Assembly: GCA_946902875.1 (NCBI GenBank)
Contig: OX336340.1
Span: 22,831,566-22,895,565, forward strand
Reading direction: 5' to 3'
DNA from: Nematopogon swammerdamellus
Lineage: Eukaryota > Arthropoda > Insecta > Lepidoptera > Adelidae
DNA length: 64,000 bases
Shown here: positions 51,400 through 63,410 of the stretch, piece by piece
How positions within the stretch are numbered: position 1 is the first letter of the stretch
How the letters are laid out: the number at the start of each line of letters is the position of its first letter
Notes under the pieces: model-generated
Told to the model about the DNA's origin: nothing
Seen by the model: the letters and a program-made list of their open reading frames with translations, nothing else
Databases searched by the model: none
Program-made: the position numbers and the translations under genes

Positions 51400-52193
51400 G
51401 TCAGCCTCGATAGCTCAGTGGTGCAGACAGTCAACTGTCGCTATCATTGGCGTATCTAGGGTTATTTTCCAGGGTGGGCCTGGCCCCTGAAAAGCGATGG
51501 CCGATGAAGCCGAAACCCGATGTACCTACGCAACAAAAGTAGGTATTTTGAACTTGATGTGTTGAGCCGTATTTCGACCATTGATTTCAGAAAGTTTCTT
51601 TACCTAAATAAAATTAAACAAAAAAATATTTTTTAAAGTGTTTATTTTGATTACCTACCTGGATGGAAATGGAATTTTATGTTGATTCCTCAGCTGTAGA
51701 TTATTTAAGTGTTTTTGTGTGAAATTATTTAAGTGCCCACCCTAGAATTTTGGGTTGGCAACCCAACATCCTGGGGTGGGCACCAGACACTTCTGGGGTG
51801 GGCCGTGCCCACCCGGCCCCCCCTCTATATACGCCAATGGTCGCTATTGAATGTTAAGCAACGCTGGGTGCGGTCAGTAATTGGATGGGTGACCGCTGAC
51901 CGTTGGAGGCTGACCGAGGTTCGGATTCCTCGTAAAAACTGTAGGTCCCTTCCCTCCTAATCTTACTTGGTGGTAGGGTTTAACCCGCCCGGGTTGGTAC
52001 CACCGCACTGAATGAAACGTCGGTTGAAACGGCTATGTAAATAGTTTGTGTTTTCCGACCAGTTCAGTGTAGCCGGCACGATCAAAGTGGGAAGCGCTGA
52101 CATGGCACCTAGTTCACCCGGTGTTATGGGCTGACATCACGGACGTTGTAGGTGATGTAGCCAACCGTGTCAGTTTCCATAAAAAAAAAAAAA
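51400..52193 (+). mobile_element. Full 5S/tRNA-like SINE interrupted by a DNA transposon
   Basis: Head GTCAGCCTCGATAGCTCAGT at 51400, 5S-like block GGTCAGTAATTGGATGGGTG at 51872, GAGGTTCGGATTCC near 51918, body, and A tail at 52180-52193. Without the 403 extra bases (insert plus one duplication) it is about 390 bp. Confidence 0.78.
51445..51839. mobile_element. Non-autonomous DNA transposon (395 bp) with 8-bp target duplication
   Basis: TIRs CATTGGCGTATCTAG and its near-complement CTATATACGCCAATG. The flanks GTCGCTAT at 51437-51444 and 51840-51847 are identical. An 8-bp duplication suggests hAT-like or P-like mobilisation. No transposase. Confidence 0.78.
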
Positions 52194-52339
52194 TCTAAAA
52201 TTATCTAAAAAAGAGAGACAGAAAAAAGATAATAATATCAAATTAAGTTACAATTACCAAAATAATAAACTTTTGTGTATTTTTCCACATTGGATTTAAG
52301 CTGAGAACTACTATATTTTTTTTCTATGGATAGCGCGAC

Positions 52340-52960
52340 ATGTGGCATCGTTTCACCTACAAGTAGGTGTCTAACGATGCCCGTGGGCATTCTGTGATGC
52401 ACGGGGATTGCGAATGCCATGCCGGCCTGACAGGAGCCTTTTCACGCCCCTTTTGAAGAACCCCAGGCTGTCTTACTTCATTTGAAATAAAATACTTATA
52501 AATAATTAAATGTAGACCTAAAAATAAGTAAATTAAATATAAAAATAAATCTATCTGTAAATCAAAATAATCGTCCATAGGGACCATTAGCATGGTCCCC
52601 ATGACTGAAGCGGCGTTCTCCCTCTGGATCGCCAGGCTGATCCGCTGCTTGAAATGCGCCCGGGCACGGCGGGCGGCGCGGTGGTCCCCAGACGCGCCAA
52701 TGAGTAGTTGATCGCGTCCGGGCTCCATGCCCCAAGAGTATCTACAGCAAAGGCAAAAACTCGTAGTTGTTCTTGAGTTGGTTGTATTTGGCATGTTTCA
52801 CCGATTGGGCCTTTGCTGCAGCAAAACCAGCCACCCGAGACGAGCCCACCATGTGACTGGGGGCGAAGGTGTCGTCGCATCTCAAACCAAATCCCTCCCG
52901 CGCACCCACCACGGCGGCATCAGAGTGATTCCGTCCGTCGTCTTACCATCCGACCTAGAT
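52340..52960 (-). mobile_element. Two LINE C-terminal/3' fragments
   Basis: 52340-52475 matches the 3' region at 45640. 52560-52960 reads RISLAIQRENAASVMGT, FAVDTLGAWSPDA and RGRDLVWDAT in shifted frames, as at 47576. Both are broken. Confidence 0.65.
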
Positions 52961-52984
52961 AGACCGGGCGGCGCGGTTCGAGTT

Positions 52985-53118
52985 ACAATTAAATACAAAT
53001 TAATTTGGCCGAGTCGCGCTGCCGACCGCTCCGCACGGCGGCGCGGCGGCGCCGCCGCCGCCGCCGCCGCCCCTCCGACCGCGCCGCGCACCGCGCGCCG
53101 CCGCTCGCAGCGACCCGG
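52985..53118. other. GC-rich, CpG-dense island
   Basis: About 130 bp with runs of GCCGCC and CGCGCCG in otherwise AT-rich DNA. Open in several frames. It could be a promoter or leader exon of an unseen gene, or an expanded GCC repeat. Confidence 0.4.
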
Positions 53119-53398
53119 TTAATATGCAATCATCGAAGATCGCAATGAAATCAGTCTACGATTTACTAATTTTATGCAGTTGAAGACATAGCGATTAAAA
53201 ATTAATTATTATGTCACATTATGTAAACTAGTTTTAGTTTTTAATACATAGGTAATTAATTTTAATACTCTATGAACTAAACGTCTGGTTCCATTCTGCT
53301 AGTCTCAAACATTATCCACTAAACCGTAGACTTTCACTTTATAAATATATATATTTTTTAATTAAATACTATCAACTTTTTGTTGCTTTATTTTTATG

Positions 53399-53483
53399 TA
53401 AAACACATATTTTATTAATAAAAATAAAAAAGCACATTTATTAATATGTGCTTTTTTATTATTATTAATAAAATATGTGTTTT
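53399..53483. repeat. Perfect-looking AT-rich hairpin
   Basis: AAAACACATATTTTATTAAT and its complement flank a stem GCACAT...ATGTGC. The surroundings 53120-53390 show no gene. Confidence 0.6.
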
Positions 53484-53809
53484 CCACTAAACCGTACACA
53501 TACTAAATCAATGTTAAGTGAAATATTGAGGAATAAATTAGTCGGTCTGTTTTCGAACACCGCACGGTCCTTTGCTGCGGTCTCTTACTTACTGTGAGGT
53601 AGAGTACGATCTCTACATAGATATTCGCATTTTCACTTATATCTCGAGAATGACTCAATCGATTTGTGCAGGTATGTGCGATTACAATCGCACATATCTA
53701 CAGATATTTATAGGCTATATACCATCACGCTATCTTAAATTAAGACTGAGCAGTGCGATCGAAAGTGATAGAAGTCGGAGAAGCTGAGTCGTGTATTTTT
53801 TTTATTGAT

Positions 53810-54285
53810 TACTAGCTTTTGCCCTCGGCTTCGCTTGCGTGAAATTCGTATTTAAAAAGAAGAAAGTAAGTAAGCCCGCTAACGTACCTTTATTTCGGCG
53901 CGCGGAACAATTCGGTTTGTATGAGAGCCACATCTTAGCGTAACCGGAAACTGAATTTTATTTAGCCTATCCTGTGTCGCGTTTAGTTAAATGTGCTTGT
54001 ACTAAATCGAATTCGGATGATCGCTTTAAGAGTTATGGAGGACCATACATACATACATACACACAGAAAAGATTTCTACAGGTTTATTATTAGTATTGAT
54101 TGATATGATTGATGATGGAAATTGGCACGCCGGCTGTGCCCAGGAGTCCATCAGACTATCAGACACAGCCAATAAAACCACTCCTCGCAAAACCACGCTC
54201 AGTGAGGTGCCATGCCAGCGACAAGACGGAAAAAAGTTTGTCGTTGATTTTATCGAAAATTCTTTTTTAGAGCGCCACATTTTTT
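53810..54285. mobile_element. Dispersed repeat (6940 family) next to a LINE 3' end
   Basis: 53810-54100, plus: ACTAGCTTTTGCCCTCGGCT ... ATGGAGGACCATACATACAT. 54115-54250, minus: a LINE 3' end sharing TGGCATGGCACCT and ACTGAGCGTGGTTT with 59855-59965. Confidence 0.6.
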
Positions 54286-54440
54286 TCAATGGAAGCTGAC
54301 ACGGCTGGCTACATCACATTCAACATGCGTGATGTCAGCCAATAACACATTGGTGAACTAGGTGTCATGTTAGTGCTTCCCTTTGGTCGTTGTCGTTGCT
54401 GGGGAACGCACTCAGTTTGCCACGGCTGGCTCCTGCTGCA
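54283..54440 (-). mobile_element. SINE fragment
   Basis: GACACGGCTGGCTACATCAC, GTGATGTCAGCC and GTGAACTAGGTG(T/C)CATGT match the 5S/tRNA-like SINE 3' half. Confidence 0.6.
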
Positions 54441-54475
54441 CCCGTGACGTCACGGTGACGTCACCGTGACTTCAG
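54441..54475. promoter_or_regulatory. Paired TGACGTCA (CRE-type) palindromes
   Basis: TGACGTCA at 54445-54452 and 54456-54463, with a related cluster at 55281-55288. A regulatory role is not shown. Confidence 0.25.
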
Positions 54476-54479
54476 GTCG

Positions 54480-55990
54480 TGTTTAACATTTCAACTTTAT
54501 CTCCGGCGGAGCCGCCGCTGCTAGTAGTCTAGCTAGCAGGTACATGTTACGTGAACTAGTCCAGCTGTGTGTTTGGCCCCTCGGTTCGGCCCGTGTGCAA
54601 CAAAAGCTTTCACTGCCGCTTTCACAAGGTATTAAGGGCCAATTCGATAAAAGCAAAATCGACAATGGTTTGCGATATTTTAAAAAAAGCTGCACCGATT
54701 TACAGCTTGCAAAAAGCACATTTCTCGATAGGCCTTGTGGGTAGCTTCCTGAAATATTGTCTGAAATAGCAGGTACCTATGTTTTGGAGTACTAGATTTC
54801 CGATCATATGTGGTTAGGCTATAGGATGGCATAGGTACTGGAGATTCGAAAAACGGAAAGGAAGGAGGAAAAAAAAAAAAAAACGCGCTAACGGTCACGG
54901 GGATGGGATGGCATTTTCGTTAGTTTTGACAGCTGACAGGGGCGCGTGTCGGCCAGGCGAGACCTCATCCTTTTTTTTCTGAATGTACCCAAATATCTCC
55001 ACGAAATCGCAATATATTAATTTTACTTAAAATATCAATCAAATCAAAATCCAAATATATTTATTGCACTTGAAAAAATATTTGCAAAAGGTACAGCTTA
55101 ACACCGTATGCGTTCTCCTCCAGCCAACCTTTGGGTTAAATCCTGAAGGAGTGTGGAGTGGCAGAGAACAAATAAAGAGATTATGATAAAATATAGACAT
55201 ATTATTTAAACAGATAATAAAACACAAATACAAATAAATATATAAATTGACATGGCTGGCTCCTGCAGTGCTCGTCACGGTGACGTCACGGGTGCAGTGA
55301 CATCACCGTGACGACAAATATCTTGTTCGATTTTATAGTGAAATGCACCTCCCGTGTGTCCGTCAATCATTGCTCCGTCCGTGCATGCAAGTGAGTGGCC
55401 AGCGTCTCTGGTCCGACAGTCGACGTGTGTAGTAAACTGTAAGCCCAATTACTTATATACCGTTACAAATACACGTGAACACATCACCCGTCACTTAGTC
55501 ACGCCTCACTGTCGTAACAGATTTTTTTGCATAGATATTATCAGACTGTGCCGCGACAATCGGGGTAAGCAGAGTAATCGGTGTCGTGCTGCAAGAACTC
55601 GGGTGAATTACCGCACAACACGTTTAGCGAAGAATTAGGGCAAAAATAACGTGCGATCAAACAGCGAGTAAGGCACGAAGGCGCTCGGTGACTGAGTGAA
55701 AGACCTACGTTACACCGAGTTATATTTATTTATTTTATTTATTTAAAACATATTTCCATTTGATGAAAATGCACTCAGGATAAGTCAATTGACAATAAAT
55801 TAAGCCCTTATATTTACTATAGTTTTCTGAAACCTCCATTCGTAGTGGTTTTTGAAGTGAAAACTTCTTTAGCGGCGCTGGGCACTTTTTGTATGGGGGA
55901 AAAATGTATAACTCGCGACACCGCGACACCGTCGCGGTGTCGCGTCAGCGTCATTTTTAAAATGAAACCTTAAGTCATTGCATTAAGGGT
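54480..55990. other. Intergenic DNA without a recognised gene
   Basis: 55025-55240 looks like a minus-strand LINE/SINE 3' end. 55330-55700 is of higher complexity, with no long frame. 55914-55944 is a GC-rich palindrome (CGCGACACCGCGAC and complement). Confidence 0.4.
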
Positions 55991-55999
55991 TAAGTTAGA

Positions 56000-56335
56000 A
56001 TGGCACGGGATCTGCCGGCATTCCCGCACCCTTATTACGATATTGCAACCGGTCCGCCGGACCGGTCCGTAGCTCCAAATCTGACAGTTCGGCGACTGTT
56101 TTATGCGATTTTGGAATGCAACCAGTCCGTGCAACGGGTATTGCGGTATCAGTCCGCAGATGTGTCATACATTTTACGTCATATTGATATTACGATCGCA
56201 TTTGCAGTCGCACAACTGTCAAACTTGCGACCGACCGCAGCCCGCGAGCTGTCATCCGTGATGCTCCTCCTGAGCAGCATCATAGCACCATTCACGGCTA
56301 TCGAGCGACGATCTTTTCTTTGTTTTTGGTGGTGA
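56000..56335 (+). CDS. Orphan 111-codon ORF
   Basis: ATG start, with a predicted helical, hydrophobic C-terminal half (LSSVMLLLSSIIAPF). It shares the short sequence CACCCTTATTACGATA and CGGACCGGTC-type motifs with 57780-57900 (minus). No family recognised; may be chance. Confidence 0.2.
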   Translation: MARDLPAFPHPYYDIATGPPDRSVAPNLTVRRLFYAILECNQSVQRVLRYQSADVSYILRHIDITIAFAVAQLSNLRPTAARELSSVMLLLSSIIAPFTAIERRSFLCFWW

Positions 56336-56559
56336 CATCGTATAGGTATATTTATAGTCGCTAAAATAAGTAACGTATGTTCATTCGTAGTGTTTGAATT
56401 ATGTTTTTTTAGTAAAATTGGTATTTTAATAGTATTTCTTAAATATATATAATTTTAACTTGGTATTGAATTTATATCATATAAATTATAGAATATATAA
56501 TAGGAATAATAAAGAAAACCCCTCTCCCTCTCCCCATCCCCCTCCCTCCCTCCCTACCC

Positions 56560-56995
56560 TCTCTCTCTCTCTCTCTCTCCCTCTCCCTCTCCCTCTCCCT
56601 CTCCCTCTCCCTCTCCCTCTCCCTCTCCCTCTCCCTCTCCCTCTCCCTCTCCCTCTCCCTCTCCCTCTCCCTCTCCCTCTCCCTCTCCCTCTCCCTCTCC
56701 CTCTCCCTCTCCCTCTCCCTCTCCCTCTCCCTCTCCCTCTCCCTCTCCCTCTCCCTCTCCCTCTCCCTCTCCCTCTCCCTCTCCCTCTCCCTCTCCCTCT
56801 CCCTCTCCCTCTCCCTCTCCCTCTCCCTCTCCCTCTCCCTCTCCCTCTCCCTCTCCCTCTCCCTCTCCCTCTCCCTCTCCCTCTCCCTCTCCCTCTCTCT
56901 ATCTCCCTCTCTCTCTATCTCCCTCTCCCTCTCCCTCTCTCTATCTCCCTCTCTCTCTATCTCCCTCTCTCTCTATCTCCCACTCTCTCTCTCGT
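56560..56995 (+). repeat. (CCCTCT)n microsatellite
   Basis: About 55 hexamer units, pure from about 56577 to 56890, then mixed with CTCTAT variants. The Leu-Pro frame across it is an artefact. Confidence 0.95.
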
Positions 56996-56999
56996 TTGT

Positions 57000-57900
57000 T
57001 TTTTAAATTAATTTAAAATTTTAACTTGGTAATTTTTTTTTTATTATTGGTACCCGAGACACTTGGCGCCGCCGTCAGCATGGATTCTTATCAGCCCATA
57101 TTTATCATCTATATATAGAATCGCTATATTATCTATATTGTAATAGGAATAACAAAAAATTTAGGAGTTTTAGTTGATACAACATTTTGGTCTTCTGCGT
57201 CATAGACATTATAATACAAGTGACTTTTGTGCAATATATACGGTATTGCAAATGCCCACGTAATATTTTTAACTGCCATCAGGAGGTTATTCTGTATGTG
57301 AAGCTAAATAACTTTTGTAACAGAAATGTTTTTTTCGAGACAAAATATTTTTAATATCAGAAATAACATTGTAGCATTCCACAGTCAGGATTAGAACCCA
57401 CAACCTCCTGCATTGATTATTGAGGGCGGCTCTTCTGCCGGCTGGGCTATCTATTCAAGCACACAATATGAATACCGAGATAGCATGAAAGCGGCCGCCA
57501 TCATATCTTTATGTGTATATATCAGTATGTATACATACACCGCCCGACAGACCGCCGCGCCGTGCAGGCAGAAACGCCTTTCCTAAGCAATCCGTAACAC
57601 AATAAATAATTTGTTCAATCGCTTGTATTAATTATCATTGCTTTATGTTCCTATATTTGGCATGTTAAAAGTAACATACGTTATTTATTATTGATTTTAA
57701 TATATACTTTTACCATTCGTAGTAACATTTTACAAGTTTCTTTCAAAATTTGGCACCTTACCTGAACCAACAAACAACCTTTGATGTCGGTCCGCGGGAC
57801 CGGTCGCATTATCGTAATACCAATTTTGTCCGTCGCAGTCGCAACATCAACACCAGTCGCAACATCAGCACCATTATCGTAATAAGGGTGCCGGAGTGCA
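57000..57900. other. Intergenic DNA, no gene seen
   Basis: AT-rich. 57780-57905 has short CAACATCA(A/G)CACC repeats in a frame on the minus strand. Nothing recognised. Confidence 0.4.
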
Positions 57901-57904
57901 ACTG

Positions 57905-58380
57905 TTAAGTAGGGTTCGGTAACACGTTTATGTCTGTCCATTCTACTAAGTTCTGCAAAATGAATGAAGGGTTCCGTGACAAATGCATGTCTGTCCGTTC
58001 TACTAAATTTTACAATTTTCAACCAAGGTCCTCCGACGGTTATTTTATAATAAAAGTAGGGTTCCGTAACACGTTTATGTCTGTCCATTCTACTAAGTTC
58101 TGCAAAATGAATGTAAGGTTCCGTAACAAATGCATGTCTGTCCGTTCTACTAAATATAACATAATTTTTTTTTTATTAATTTTTTTTTATTAATTTTTTT
58201 TTTCATAATTTTTTTTTTATATAGGTATTTTTTTTTTATAAAATTTTTTAATAAATTAAAAAAAAAAAAAAAATTCATTATTTTTTTTTATATATATTTT
58301 TTTTGTTTTGTTTTTCATAAATTTTTTTTAATTTTTTTTTTAAACCTTCTTTTTAAATAAACTTAAAACTTAATAATTTT
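57905..58380. repeat. Direct repeats and poly-T low complexity
   Basis: 57905-58010 and 58055-58160 are two copies of a segment with CATTCTACTAAGTTCTGCAA and GCATGTCTGTCCGTTCTACT. 58165-58380 is almost pure T/A. Confidence 0.75.
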
Positions 58381-58439
58381 TTTTAAGCAATGTTACGTTG
58401 TTGTTTTCACTTCTGCCGGCACTCCCGGAGTGCACCTGA

Positions 58440-58835
58440 GGCTTTTTTTAATGGAAATTGACACGGTTGGCAACATCACCTACAACATCCGTGATGCCAC
58501 CCCATAACACCTTGTTGAACTAGGTGACATGCCAGTGCTTCCCTTCGGCGTGCCGGCTACACTGAACTGGACGGAAAACACGAACTACCTATTATAATAG
58601 CCGTTTCAACCGACCTTCAATCAGTGCGGTGGTATCAACCCGGGCGGGTTGATTGAACCCTACCACCTAGTGAGGTAAGAAGGGAAGGGACCTACAGTTT
58701 TATGTGGAATCCGAACCACGATCAGCCTCCTACGGTCGAGCGTTCACCCATCCAAGTAATGACCGCGCCCAGGTGTGCTTATATGATCACGACCAACATG
58801 CAACTGACAGTCGACCGACCGCAACACTGATAATT
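58440..58835 (-). mobile_element. 5S/tRNA-like SINE, near full copy
   Basis: GACACGGTTGGCAACATCAC at the left; CACCCATCCAAGTAATGACC (5S-like block, complement) near 58747. The head is diverged. Confidence 0.65.
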
Positions 58836-58839
58836 ATTA

Positions 58840-59565
58840 CGTGATGCGTGCACAAACAAACATACAAATAGACAAATTGTATTCAGAGGGGCAACAGAGC
58901 CAGTGTGCTGGGTCTGGGTACCGCTGCTGCTGGGGCGACCCAGAACTAGACGAAATTACTGTAACGTTATGTTTTTTTTTTCGAACAAAAAATTTTGTTC
59001 GGTCAATAGGTTCAAAATTATCGGAAATGTCAGGAGTAGGTACCTAACTGAGAAACATTCCTCAGGCAACGGATAGTCCTTGCTATCCAGCGTGGAAATG
59101 CAGCGAGTGTTTTAGGTACACTTCGCGGTCATTTCGGGGACAGATTAAAAGAGATTGTCTATTATGTAATTGTTTTTTTGCTGTTGAATAAGTAAAGTCA
59201 TCACACGTTTAAAGAATCTTAATTGATCTCAAAGAACGTTATAAGTTATAACATTCGCTTATAGAGATTGGTACATTTATGCGGTTACAGATAAGTTTAT
59301 GTATAAAATAGAAAGTTTAAACTATTCGTAAAACAAAATTATTGTAGATACAATCACAATACACAAGGTTAGATAATTCTATAAATATTCCGAAGACAGA
59401 CGGACAGACAGACACACACATAGAACTGAAGAAAAGTAGGTAAATAATTCTAAAATATTGACAAGTTCTAATTATTCAAGAAGTATATTTTGGCAGCCGC
59501 CATTTTAAACATAGTGTTTGAATCTAAATTGTTTATATTATTTGGGAGATCATTGTATATTTGAA
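58840..59565. other. Intergenic DNA, no gene seen
   Basis: Short dispersed-repeat pieces (GATGCGTGCACAAACAAAC at 58842). A 68-codon frame at 58841 has no support. Confidence 0.4.
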
Positions 59566-59569
59566 CGCC

Positions 59570-59965
59570 CTCGAACAATATATTAGTTTGGTTTCCTTCC
59601 ACCCTTCCATCCCATATTCCCTGCCACCCGTCGTATCTCCGCATGACTCGTCGCAGAGAGACTCAGCACCCTTTTGTTGTTGACATTGGGCTTTTGAGAA
59701 CGCATCGGTTCTCTAAATCGTTTCTTTGTCGCACCGCTAGAGTGTGGAACTGTCTTCTGGCGAGTATATTTCCTGAATACTTTAACCTGGGTGTCTTCAA
59801 GAGTCGTATTAATGGGCTAGCTAGACAGCCTAGTAACAGTCCGCAAATCCGCTGGCATGGCACCTAACTGAGCGTGGTTTCGCGAGGAGAGGTGATTTTG
59901 GCTCTGTCGACTGCACCATTGGTCTCTCGGCACAGCCACCCATGTTGCTTTACATAAAAAAAAGT
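59570..59965 (+). mobile_element. LINE, 5'-truncated copy ending in an A tail
   Basis: [34 protein letters not shown] and FPEYFNLGVFKSRINGL are the C-terminus of a LINE; the frame ends near 59867. The 3' end reads CATGTTGCTTTACATAAAAA. Confidence 0.75.
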
Positions 59966-60397
59966 GTAACAAACATTTCAAATATTATCTCAATGCATTC
60001 TATTAATTTATTACGAGTATCTTATCATTCGCACAAGGTTTTTTTTGGCAAATGTCGTAAATGTACAGACACTCCAATATTACAATTTTATTATAATTTA
60101 TGTATTTGATGATTCATGATGATATTAATGAAATCGTATTAAATAAGGTGACGGACGACGGAATAAGTAAGGCATTCTTCTGTACTTTTAATTTTGGCTA
60201 AACACAAACATGTTACAACATACATCTGTCTCAACGTCAACCAACACGCATTTGTTTCAATGTCACTGGCTTACCCCTTTCAAGGTCCTTGTCATGTATG
60301 GCCTTCCTTAGGCCGCAGCTCCGATCAGGTATTAGTAATATTCTGTGTATTCTTATTTAGTTTATTATTATTCATGTATGTGTATGTTTAAGTTTTT

Positions 60398-60618
60398 AGG
60401 CTTCCGTATCGTACGCAACCGGTTGAAATTTTCACATGGCGGTTATTCTACGAAATAATAATATTTAATATTTAAACCTAATACACACAAGCGTCCAACT
60501 TGTTGTGATTATGGTGCAAACTCTAAAGTAAAAACAAAAATAATAATATACTATGTGGTGGTGCGGAACCCTTGGTGCGCGAGTCTGACCGACTCACACT
60601 TGTCCGGGGTTTTTTGGG
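60398..60618 (-). mobile_element. Dispersed repeat, GGCCAAGTGCGAGTCG family, diverged
   Basis: TTTTAGGCTTCCGTATCGTA at the left and GACTCACACTTGTCCGGGG at the right; a SINE tip follows at 60617-60660. Confidence 0.55.
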
Positions 60619-60805
60619 AAACTGACACGGTTGGCCACATCACCTACAACCTCCACGACACGATGGTTGGTTTAATTTGATTTTTTTTTATTTAGTACAT
60701 AGGTACTAGCTTTTACCCACGACCTCGTTCGTGTGGATAACTGAACATGACAAATTATTCTTTCAAAACCACATAAAAATTAATCATTTGTGATACTATA
60801 TTCTA

Positions 60806-61030
60806 AAAAAACCGCCTTCAAAAATGTATGAAATAAAAAAAATCGAACCCCTTGATTTGAAGGCGGTGCTAAAGAAGGCTACACAAATCACAAAGGATAT
60901 CATCCACTCATGTTTTCTTTCATGCATCATTTTCGCTTGCTTTAGCACCGCCTTCAACTCTAGGGTTCGATTTTTTTTATTTTATACATTTTTGAAGGCG
61001 GTTTTTATATTTTTTTAAATAGTTTTTTAT
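60806..61030. mobile_element. Foldback MITE, copy 2
   Basis: ACCGCCTTCAAAAATGTATG and complement, loop CACAAAGGATATCATCCACT, inverted relative to the copy at 2818-3155. Confidence 0.72.
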
Positions 61031-61049
61031 TTCACAGTTTTTTTTAGTA

Positions 61050-62035
61050 ATTTTTACCTATTAATGTACTCGGCGGAATCGCTTTCCAATCCGATCTTGA
61101 CCAAATTAAAATGAGACCACACGGGAAGCACCAGCTTTCACATAAAAAAAAAGAATTTTGAAAATCGGTTCACCCAGTCAAAAGATCTGAGGTAACAAAC
61201 ATAAAAAAAATACAGTCGAATTGAGAAACTCCTCTTTTTTTTAAGTCGGTTAAAAAGCTTCCCCGCTTCGGTTTTTCCGTTTCTTTCATGTCATTGTATG
61301 ATACTGGTAGCAACGGCGGAGTGCCGCCGCGCCGCCGCTGCGGATAAAAATTTAAAAATTTTATATCTTTTGATCCTGTGGGTGGTCGACCGACAGGTGA
61401 TTTTGATGAAATAAACACTAAATGTTACTCATAATAAAGGTTCATATTTTAATAATTAGATTTTGAATCCAATGATTGGCTTTTGCACTCGCTTTTGCAT
61501 GATGCGCGTACAAACGAACAAGCAAAGCGACAGACAAAGATTTCAATTATTTTTTCTTTCTATTACTTATTTATTCTTCCCGTCGTCTCCCAGTTATTTT
61601 TTTGCAAAAATCGTTAATGTACAGACACGATACGTCTACGATTTTATTATAATGTATAGATAGATTATTTAAGTTGTTAAGTTTGTTTTTCTCGTTGATT
61701 CCCGTAGGCATTAAGTCCGCCTCTTGTGAAATTTTGTTGAATTTAAAAATCAATAAAGAACATTATTATCTATAGGTGGCGTCGTCGTCGCATATTTTAC
61801 TCGCTTCTGCTTCTTCTGGAAAGACAACTAATACCTACTTCTTTCACTGCTCTACCCCTTGGATAAATATGGTGATGATACGGCCTACAAAATATTGGCT
61901 GGTCGGAGCATGTTCTTTGGCCCCTCCGACTCAGCCACCCATAGTGGATTACATAAAAAAAATATATAACCAACCGATAAAGGCTATAGGCTATCCACAT
62001 TACGAGATAAGTATGTATATATTTATGTATGTATA
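61050..62035. other. Intergenic repeat mosaic
   Basis: A SINE 3' piece at 61885-61965 and dispersed-repeat pieces near 61495; no gene. Confidence 0.4.
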
Positions 62036-62039
62036 TATT

Positions 62040-62640
62040 CTTTATTGAACACCAATTTATAAAAATTAGGTACAACAGGCGAGCTTAATGCCGCGAGGCA
62101 TTCTATTCTAACTAACCTTATTGGGATGTGGGAGAAATACATGCAATACAGGCGAACAAGAATAGTTTGTGGCAATGTGTTAGATTGAAGAAATATGTAT
62201 GATAAACTACATACGAATACTACATAAAATACGTATATAAAAAACTTACATATTATATGTACATTAATCGGTGGCACCGTTGTGCAACACAATCAACTGA
62301 ATGACAGGAGAGTAAGAGAAGGGGAGTAAAGATATGTACTTATGTAATATAAATTGCATTTACTTCGGTAAGGAAAGGAGAAGTTTGTTTAAATTTATCT
62401 TAAATAGGTACATTCATATACATAGAGGAGCGTAAATGCACGGGCAGATTATTCCAGAGGCGAGCTGTTTGTACTGTGAAAGAGTCCGTGTAGAACGAGC
62501 TTGAGTGAGCCGGTATTGCCAAGAGTAAGTTGTCAGCAGATCTTAAAGCCAGGCCGTGAGAAGAAAGAAATATCATCAAAAAAAAAATCAAATCGTTCAC
62601 TCAAGTATTTGGGAGCAGCAGGATCATTAAGTATGTTGAA
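62040..62640 (-). mobile_element. CR1/Jockey-like LINE, C-terminus and 3' end
   Basis: Minus strand: PKYLSERFD, LLLAIPAHSSSFYTDSFTV and ARLWNNLPVHLRSS, then a non-coding 3' tail to about 62040 (TTCAATAAAG on the minus strand). Confidence 0.7.
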
Positions 62641-62649
62641 TTAAATTAC

Positions 62650-63400
62650 ATTCTGATGAAGACCTTATATTAAATTGGTTCAGTCGTTCCCGAGTATACT
62701 TTGCCAGGCAGTTACAGACAGACTGTGCCTTTTATAATCGTATAGATTAGATAGGTAGTTGGTATTAAGTAAAATTTCGACACCTATGATTAAGTACTGA
62801 ACTATCTGCAGTAGCCTCGATTAGTAGAACCACGCTTATTGAATCTCGTTATAGTGTATGGCACCTACCACACACATAATATAGGCTAGGTACTACAGAT
62901 AGCTATGCCCGCGGCAACTTGATAACCGTGGACGACGGAACACGAAAATTGGCAAACAACTATTCAATTCAATTCAATTCAAAGTTATTTATTTTTCAAT
63001 TCCCTTAAATAACATATACAATATATGTACAAACAACGTCATATACATAGATGTGGATTTAAAAAAAAGGCGTAGGCGCAGCATGTGGCACTGGCATTTC
63101 ATTTCTATTAAACATTTGAGGTTTTCTAGTTTTTCTCAGTGTAACTTTTCACGATTGAAGTGAGTAAAAACTCGAATAAGACGCAATGTTACATTTTCTC
63201 AGATCGGCGAGTGAGTAACGCCGTTACAAGGGCTTTTCTTCAACTGAATTCTCTAATTTGCAGCAACATATTTCTGTTGACGAACGATTGATTGATGGTT
63301 ACTTTAAGGTAAGAAAACAATAAAATATTAATCACACTTTTAATAATTTGTATTTTATACCTTTATTAACAAATTTTCTTTTTATAATAATTTTACATTT
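62650..63400. other. Intergenic DNA, no gene seen
   Basis: Contains a short (ATTCA)n tract at 62963-62982; otherwise AT-rich. Confidence 0.4.
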
Positions 63401-63410
63401 TTTTAATAAA

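Noticed and set aside
51850..51900. Possible 5S rRNA gene
   Set aside because: Only the internal-promoter half is 5S-like, and it is embedded in a repeated SINE.
56460..57011. 183-codon Leu-Pro repeat ORF
   Set aside because: It is the translation of the (CCCTCT)n microsatellite; no start context, domain or splice evidence.
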